The notes below the pieces were generated by a model. It did no database searches, was not told where the DNA came from, and saw nothing but the letters and a program-made list of their open reading frames with translations. A stretch of DNA of 20,579 nt from contig JAJFHI010000282.1 of assembly GCA_021775715.1 (NCBI GenBank), positions 1 through 20,579 on the forward strand. The letters are read 5' to 3'. Source of the stretch: Hyphomicrobiaceae bacterium. GTDB lineage: Bacteria > Pseudomonadota > Alphaproteobacteria > Rhizobiales > Hyphomicrobiaceae. The translations under genes and the position numbers were made by a program. Below, piece after piece: positions 16,564 to 20,579 of the stretch (positions within the stretch are counted from its first letter, which is position 1; each line of letters opens with the position of its first letter).

Positions 16564-16795
16564 TTGTTTCGGGCTCCTTATTCTTTCGTAGGGGGCAGAA
16601 GGAAGCATGGACGTGCACGAAGCACAAGCTCTTCGCGGAGGCTTCAAAACTGACCTACCAAAACCGGATGATGCCGCATAGAGATCGTTTTGACTCGTCG
16701 GTCAACGTAATGTCATCATCCGATGATTAGAATATTTGGTACAGATTGATCGCCAATGAAGCGATGATTTTATCAACCTTCCTGGAGGACTACGC
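16564..16795. promoter_or_regulatory. Divergent control region between fhc and the MxaD-like set
   Basis: Two C1-related transcription units start here in opposite directions 232 bases apart. ATCATC (16715-16720) and GATGAT (16722-16727) form an inverted repeat around one base, and related GATGAT or ATGATG words recur at about 16668 and 16764. These could be a regulator site, but I recognise no known operator and no clear -35/-10 pair. Confidence 0.4.
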
Positions 16796-17341
16796 TTGAA
16801 GCTGTTCCGTTTTATCGCCGGTGTCGCACTGATGTTGCCAATGTTTGCAACCGGCGCTCACGCTGAAGCAACGAAATACGAAATTCTTGAAGTCAGTGAA
16901 TCGGTCGAAATCAATGCACCAGCTGCAAAAGTTTGGGAAGTTGTTGGGAAGTGGGAAGATATGCTCTGGCACCCCGCTTTCATAAAGTCGACAGCGGTCC
17001 CGGTTACAGGCGGCATCGAGCCGAACGCGACACGCAAGCTGTACCTGAGCCCTGACCTTGTTCTGCACGAAACACTGACCGATTATCAGCCAGGCAAGAG
17101 CTACTCCTACGTTATCAGCAAAGTCGACAAGACGGCTGTGCCGGTAAGCAAATATGGTGCGACGATCTCTGTTGCTGAAAAAGACGGCAAAACAACTTTG
17201 ACATGGACTGCAGACTTCCTGCGCGGTGACCTCAGCGCGACGCCAAATGAAAAAGGTTCAGATGCAGGCAGCAAGGCGACGATGTCAGCCGTTTTCAAAG
17301 GTGGTCTTGAAAACGTGAAAAAGAAAGTTGAAGGCAAGTAG
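16796..17341 (+). CDS. MxaD-like periplasmic SRPBCC protein, first paralogue
   Basis: This 181-residue exported protein begins with a signal peptide ending AHA at residue 23. The mature part has the START/polyketide-cyclase fold of the MxaD family: VEINAPAAKVWEVVGKWEDM, then LWHPAFIKST, NATRKLYL and VPVSKYGATISV. MxaD of Methylobacterium is a periplasmic protein reported to help methanol dehydrogenase interact with its cytochrome cL. This copy is clearly homologous to the second paralogue downstream but differs in lacking the YPNNDPPPEL segment. It starts with TTG at 16796, supported by GGAGG (16784-16788) seven bases upstream. A terminator follows, so it can be expressed on its own. The partner dehydrogenase is not in the window. 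Confidence 0.8.
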   Translation: MKLFRFIAGVALMLPMFATGAHAEATKYEILEVSESVEINAPAAKVWEVVGKWEDMLWHPAFIKSTAVPVTGGIEPNATRKLYLSPDLVLHETLTDYQPGKSYSYVISKVDKTAVPVSKYGATISVAEKDGKTTLTWTADFLRGDLSATPNEKGSDAGSKATMSAVFKGGLENVKKKVEGK

Positions 17342-17387
17342 TTGCTTGGATGGATGGCTCATAGCGCCGCTATCTGATTTTTATTGG

Positions 17388-17418
17388 GGGAGGTGCTGGC
17401 AAAAGCGCCTTCCTTTTT
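17388..17418 (+). terminator. Rho-independent terminator after the first MxaD-like gene
   Basis: GGGAGGTGC (17388-17396) pairs along all nine positions (two G-T) with GCGCCTTCC (17405-17413) around an eight-base loop, followed directly by TTTTT. It lies 47 bases after the stop and should separate this gene from, or lower expression of, the downstream set. Confidence 0.75.
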
Positions 17419-17533
17419 CATTTTCAACCGCGTGGTTTGCCGTAAAGCAATTGCCAGCACGCGACAGCCGCACTACTCTTTCGACCAAGTCTCAGAAGAG
17501 ACAACACAAAAAACGAAAATGGGAGAACGCATC

Positions 17534-18073
17534 ATGAGGCATTCCAGTGTCTTGTTCGCACTTGCGCTAATAGCACCGATCTTTGCAGCCTCACTGGCCG
17601 AGGCGCACGGACCGACCCGTCAAAAGGTGACAGAAACCATCGTCATTGATGCACCGGTCGACAAAGTTTGGGCCGTGCTTGGAAATTTCCAGGATATGAC
17701 TTGGCACCCATTGATTGCCAAAACGGAAGGTAAGGGTGGAAATAGCGTCAATGCCACACGGGTCCTGACGCTCAAAGCTGGCGGGATAACCGACGAGCTT
17801 CTGACGAAGTATCAGGATGGCAAGATGATGTTTTACGAGATCACCAAGGTCGACGTGAAAGTGCTGCCTGTCAGCAACTTCTCGAGCCGGTTCACGGTTG
17901 AAGACCAAGAGGGGAAAACCTTGGTAAAGTGGCGCACGGCTTTCTATCGTGGCTATCCTAATAATGATCCTCCGCCCGAACTGAGTGATGAGGCAGCCGT
18001 AAAAAGCGTGACAGCTCATATTAAAGCGGGCCTTAAAGGCTTGAAGGCGAAGATTGAGGGTGGTGGTTCGTAA
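17534..18073 (+). CDS. mxaD: MxaD-like periplasmic SRPBCC protein, second paralogue
   Basis: This 179-residue protein is the closer match to classical MxaD. A signal peptide ends AEA at residue 24, followed by mature HGPTRQKVTETIVIDAPVDK, VWAVLGNFQDMTWHPLIAKTE, NATRVLTLKAGG, KVLPVSNFSSRFTV and FYRGYPNNDPPPELSDEAAV. MxaD assists periplasmic methanol oxidation by PQQ dehydrogenases. I chose the ATG at 17534 because GGGAGAA lies just before it and the signal peptide begins there; in-frame starts further upstream (17384, 17519) only add unlikely sequence. Its stop codon overlaps the start of the propeller gene (TAATG), so the two proteins are probably made together. The symbol rests on family resemblance; it is not located in an mxa operon here. 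Confidence 0.82.
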   Translation: MRHSSVLFALALIAPIFAASLAEAHGPTRQKVTETIVIDAPVDKVWAVLGNFQDMTWHPLIAKTEGKGGNSVNATRVLTLKAGGITDELLTKYQDGKMMFYEITKVDVKVLPVSNFSSRFTVEDQEGKTLVKWRTAFYRGYPNNDPPPELSDEAAVKSVTAHIKAGLKGLKAKIEGGGS

Positions 18074-19119
18074 TGAAAATCGCAGTGATTAGACAAGCGA
18101 TGTTCAAACAATTGCAGCAGTGTTCAAATGTTGCACGGGCGTCTGCGATAGCGCTTGCATTTGGATTTGCTTTGGGCGCTAGCCCGTCGACGACCCTGGC
18201 GGCGGAGGCGGCAACGGCAACGGCAACGGCAACGGTGACTGCGCGTGAAGCGATTGTGCCAAGTCAGAAAGCTGACACGCTCAACATTGTCGATCTCGCG
18301 ACATCAAAAGTTTCGGCAAACATTAGTATTGGCGGAGGACCTGTCGGCATCGCGATCTCACCCGATCGCAAGTTTGCCTATATCACGACGCCGGAGACGA
18401 AAGAGTTTCTTGTCGTTGATCTTGATGCGCGTGTCGTAACGAAAGAAATTCCGGCGGGACCCGGACCTGTTGGTATTGCCGTAAACCCCAAAACGGGCCG
18501 TATCTATGTTGCCGACTGGCACAATCACGTGGTTGTGGCCTACGACGGGAAAACATATCTGCGTGCAGCCCAGGTGGAGGTCGGCGATTCCCCGTCTGGC
18601 TTGGCCGTTTCACCAGATGGCAAGTTGCTGCTGACGGCGGACCGAGACAGCAACCAGGTCTCGGTGATAGACGCGGCAACCTTTACAGTTCTTGGAACTG
18701 TACCTGTGGGTGAACGCCCCTTTGGTGTTACGATAAGTCCTGACGGCGAGCGGGCCTACGTTGCCAATGTGAAGTCGAACAACGTCAGCGTAATTGACCT
18801 TGAAACCGGTAAGGTCGTTGGAACGGTTGCGGTTGGCCGTCGGCCCTACGCGGTCGCGGTGCTAGGCGATCTGGCGTTCGTTTCAGACCAATATGGTGGC
18901 ACAGTTAGTGTCATCGATACGAAGGCGTTGAAGGTTATAAAAACCATTGATGTCGGTGCCTTTCCTGAAGGCATCACGGCAGATGCGAGCGCTGGAAAGA
19001 TCTATGTTGCTTGTTGGGAAGAAAACACGCTTGAGCGGATTGACGCGAAAACACTCGAGGTTGACGCCAAAATTCCGATGGCGGACGGACCGAGGGCATT
19101 TGGCGACTTTATTCGTTAA
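18073..19119 (+). CDS. Exported YVTN-type beta-propeller protein
   Basis: After a signal peptide (hydrophobic core about residues 22-40, ending TLAA), the 348-residue protein consists of about seven repeats of roughly 42 residues. They carry the YVTN-family pattern: GPVGIAISPDRKFAYIT, SPSGLAVSPDGKLLLTA, RPFGVTISPDGERAYVAN and VSVIDLETGKVVGTV. Such propellers bind ligands or proteins, and one family occurs beside PQQ-dependent dehydrogenase genes. No catalytic residues or haem motif (CxxCH) are visible. The coupled overlap with the MxaD-like gene suggests a joint periplasmic role, perhaps in dehydrogenase maturation or electron transfer partner binding; this is inference. A four-fold hexanucleotide repeat lies at the start of the mature protein. 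Confidence 0.85.
   Translation: MKIAVIRQAMFKQLQQCSNVARASAIALAFGFALGASPSTTLAAEAATATATATVTAREAIVPSQKADTLNIVDLATSKVSANISIGGGPVGIAISPDRKFAYITTPETKEFLVVDLDARVVTKEIPAGPGPVGIAVNPKTGRIYVADWHNHVVVAYDGKTYLRAAQVEVGDSPSGLAVSPDGKLLLTADRDSNQVSVIDAATFTVLGTVPVGERPFGVTISPDGERAYVANVKSNNVSVIDLETGKVVGTVAVGRRPYAVAVLGDLAFVSDQYGGTVSVIDTKALKVIKTIDVGAFPEGITADASAGKIYVACWEENTLERIDAKTLEVDAKIPMADGPRAFGDFIR
18211..18234 (+). repeat. Four tandem copies of GCAACG inside the propeller gene
   Basis: The hexamer GCAACG occurs four times without change and encodes an Ala-Thr run just after the predicted signal peptide. Because each unit is two codons, gain or loss by slippage would alter linker length without breaking the frame. 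Confidence 0.7.
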
Positions 19120-19264
19120 CTCATATGCTTTTCACCACCAGTTATGGCGCATTGCCCATCCGTAATTTGCTGGTAAGCGGCAGGTTTTGTAGTCTGTTTT
19201 CTCTAATGCGCCGTATCGCTGTCGAAATAACCGGCTATAGGCCATAACAAAAATCGACAGTTAA

Positions 19265-19283
19265 CCCAGCAGGTCATGCTGGG
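19265..19283. promoter_or_regulatory. Inverted repeat before the 234-residue exported protein gene
   Basis: CCCAGCA (19265-19271) and TGCTGGG (19277-19283) are perfect inverted copies separated by GGTCA. The repeat lies about 30 bases before a strong GGAGGA site and 46 bases before the start codon. It could be an operator or a 5' leader hairpin; there is no T-run, so a terminator is unlikely. Confidence 0.45.
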
Positions 19284-19329
19284 CATGATAAGCTGGCGCC
19301 TGCCGGAAAATTTTGGAGGAAGACGAATC

Positions 19330-20034
19330 ATGACAGGACGTTTTGCCATGCATGTTGCCGGATTGGCTGCTGCACTAATCTGTGGTGCGCAGGTAGCGAC
19401 GGTCGTAGCGCAGGGGCCGACAGTGCTGAACGTGCTATTCGATAGCCCGCATCTGGCCTCAATCGATCAGGGAAAAGAGTTGACCTACCGATTTGACCGC
19501 AAGGCCTCCGATCCCAAGAAGGTTGGCGAAGCATTTTCTGACGACATCAAGCTTGGTATTGTCAATGTTGACGACAAAACGGGTAAGCGGAAGGTGACGA
19601 TGAAAATCTTCACCGGCGAGCGTGCGCGCAAGCAGCAACGTATTACGGATATGACTGGAAACCCGGTCTTGGTCGTCTTTCTTGACCGCGCCGTGAATAA
19701 CTTCCAGCGCGTTGCCGGTGGCAAGCGTCCGTATTTGAAGGACCGTTTTCGTGTTGCGTTACGCGAAAAAGCGACCATGGAACCCGCGAAGCTCGACTAC
19801 AACGGCAAGCAGGTTGATGGTTTCCGCGTGACTCTGATGCCGTACGCCGATGACCCAAATCGTTTGAAAATGCGTGGATACGAAGGTTCTAAGTTTGTCT
19901 TCAACGTGAGCGATCAGGTGCCGGGCCACTTCCTGTCTCTTGAATCAAACTATGTGAGCAGTGTGCCAAATTCGCCAACAGTATCAGAGCGAATTGCGTT
20001 GCACGGCGAAGGAACAGCAGAAGAACTCAAATGA
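19330..20034 (+). CDS. Exported protein of unknown function (234 residues)
   Basis: I do not recognise this family. The start is ATG at 19330 with GGAGGA (19315-19320) nine bases upstream; an earlier ATG at 19276 lies inside the inverted repeat and is less likely. A signal peptide (hydrophobic core GLAAALICGAQVATVVA) should be cut near residue 27. The mature part is rich in charged residues and alternating beta-strand patterns (KVTMKIFTGERARKQ, PVLVVFLDRAVNNFQRV, FRVTLMPYADDP, SKFVFNVSDQVPGHFLSLES), suggesting a soluble beta-sandwich-like protein without cysteines, haem or metal motif. It overlaps the next gene by four bases (ATGA), so the two products probably act together. The neighbourhood suggests a periplasmic role near methanol oxidation; homology to MxaE-type accessory proteins is a possibility I cannot test. 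Confidence 0.7.
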   Translation: MTGRFAMHVAGLAAALICGAQVATVVAQGPTVLNVLFDSPHLASIDQGKELTYRFDRKASDPKKVGEAFSDDIKLGIVNVDDKTGKRKVTMKIFTGERARKQQRITDMTGNPVLVVFLDRAVNNFQRVAGGKRPYLKDRFRVALREKATMEPAKLDYNGKQVDGFRVTLMPYADDPNRLKMRGYEGSKFVFNVSDQVPGHFLSLESNYVSSVPNSPTVSERIALHGEGTAEELK

Positions 20035-20411
20035 GCGATGCTGGAATGAAACAGTTTTGCGGAAGTCTGGCAGCATGGACCATGGCAGTTGGTGTGCTGG
20101 TCATGTCGACGGTCGTAACTCATGCAATTGAACTTCCCGAAAACGATTATCCAACGGAGGCTCGTGCCGACTATGTCTTTGGCTGCATGGCAGTCAACGG
20201 GCAGACGCGCGATGCACTCAGGCGCTGCGCGTGCTCGATAGACAAGATCGCGGAGCTGCTTCCGTATGATAAGTACGAAGAGGCCGAGACGGTCATGTCC
20301 GTTGTGCGCAAGGGCGGCGAGAAGGTCGCGTTCATGCGCAGCCCCCAGATCAAGGCCAAGGTCGACACCTTGAAGCGTGCACAGGTCGAAGCCGAGTTGT
20401 TGTGTTTTTAG
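20031..20411 (+). CDS. Small exported protein with C-x-C motif, unknown function
   Basis: The 126-residue product has a membrane-spanning signal (about residues 14-32, ending THA) and a mature domain of about 94 residues. That domain looks mainly helical, with four cysteines: C52 in FGCMAVNGQTR, C66-x-C68 in RRCACSIDK, and C125 just before the end. The paired cysteines could form two disulphides or bind a metal; no CxxCH haem site is present. ATG at 20031 overlaps the previous stop by four bases; ATG at 20046 is an alternative that keeps the signal. I do not recognise a named family, although the cysteine layout looks like small proteins encoded in methylotroph dehydrogenase clusters (perhaps MxaH-like; unverified). 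A strong terminator follows after 33 bases, so it closes the unit. Confidence 0.7.
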   Translation: MSDAGMKQFCGSLAAWTMAVGVLVMSTVVTHAIELPENDYPTEARADYVFGCMAVNGQTRDALRRCACSIDKIAELLPYDKYEEAETVMSVVRKGGEKVAFMRSPQIKAKVDTLKRAQVEAELLCF

Positions 20412-20444
20412 AGCACAAAGCGGACGCTACTTCATTGCAAAAAT

Positions 20445-20474
20445 AAAACGCGGCATCTTCAGGTGCCGCGTTTT
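20445..20474. terminator. Strong bidirectional terminator
   Basis: AAAACGCGGCA (20445-20455) and TGCCGCGTTTT (20464-20474) are perfect inverted copies, extended by TC/GG around a TTCA loop. T-runs result on both strands, so it can end both the plus-strand set and the converging minus-strand gene. Confidence 0.85.
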
Positions 20475-20501
20475 ACTTATAAAATATCGGTAGCGGTTTG
20501 A

Positions 20502-20579
20502 TTACGACGCCTTAGGCACGGCTTGCATTTTGAATGTCGCGCCTTCGGTATCGGTAGCTGTGACGCGCAACGGGTCATC
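20502..20579 (-). CDS. C-terminal end of a gene cut by the window edge
   Basis: Read on the minus strand from the window edge, an open frame gives DDPLRVTATDTEGATFKMQA, then VPKAS and TAA (20502-20504). The terminator 27 bases further on supports a genuine gene end. Twenty-five residues are too few to name it; the V-T-A-T-D-T-E-G strand-turn pattern would suit a beta-sandwich periplasmic protein, such as a SoxYZ-like carrier, but that is a guess. Confidence 0.55.
   Translation of the reverse strand, partial: DDPLRVTATDTEGATFKMQAVPKAS

Noticed and set aside
17384..17533. Upstream extension of the second MxaD-like gene
   Set aside because: It would start at the terminator hairpin and place 50 residues before an evident signal peptide; the binding site and signal favour 17534.
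1..20579. CRISPR array, insertion sequence, prophage or tRNA gene
   Set aside because: No regularly spaced direct repeats, transposase, integrase or tRNA cloverleaf was seen on either strand by eye.

Overview
The window looks like a chromosomal segment of a methylotrophic alphaproteobacterium of the order Hyphomicrobiales, probably Hyphomicrobiaceae-like. Three things point there: a complete fhcBADC operon for the tetrahydromethanopterin/methylofuran formaldehyde oxidation pathway, two MxaD-family periplasmic proteins of the kind tied to PQQ methanol dehydrogenases, and a perfect CtrA-type box (TTAA-N7-TTAACC) in front of mreB. The genus is an inference.

Layout. Positions 1-1217 hold no gene I can support, but the first ~370 bases are dense in stem-loops. 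A minus-strand outer-membrane beta-barrel protein (1218-2147) diverges from a Nudix hydrolase (2296-3081), followed by a PhzF-family protein (3209-4123). Next comes leuA (4440-6011), preceded by a leader that reads as a transcription attenuator: a 31-codon leader peptide with six Leu codons, mutually exclusive stems and a terminator hairpin. The cell-shape operon mreB-mreC-mreD-mrdA-rodA follows (6347-12030), with short gaps or overlaps.

Convergent to rodA lies fhcBADC on the minus strand (16563 down to 12054), encoding the formyltransferase/hydrolase complex that converts formyl-tetrahydromethanopterin to formate. Divergent from fhcB is a plus-strand set of five exported proteins: a first MxaD-like protein, a rho-independent terminator, a second MxaD-like protein overlapping a YVTN beta-propeller gene, then two overlapping genes for unrecognised secreted proteins, the last with a C-x-C motif. 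A strong bidirectional terminator separates these from the C-terminal end of a minus-strand gene cut by the window edge.

How it fits together: fhc carries out the late cytoplasmic oxidation of C1 units, while the exported set most likely assists a periplasmic quinoprotein dehydrogenase (primary methanol oxidation). No dehydrogenase gene is in the window. The exported set, with two MxaD paralogues outside an mxa operon, a propeller and two unknown proteins, is the best candidate here for an under-described system. The leuA attenuator and the CtrA box are the clearest regulatory findings.
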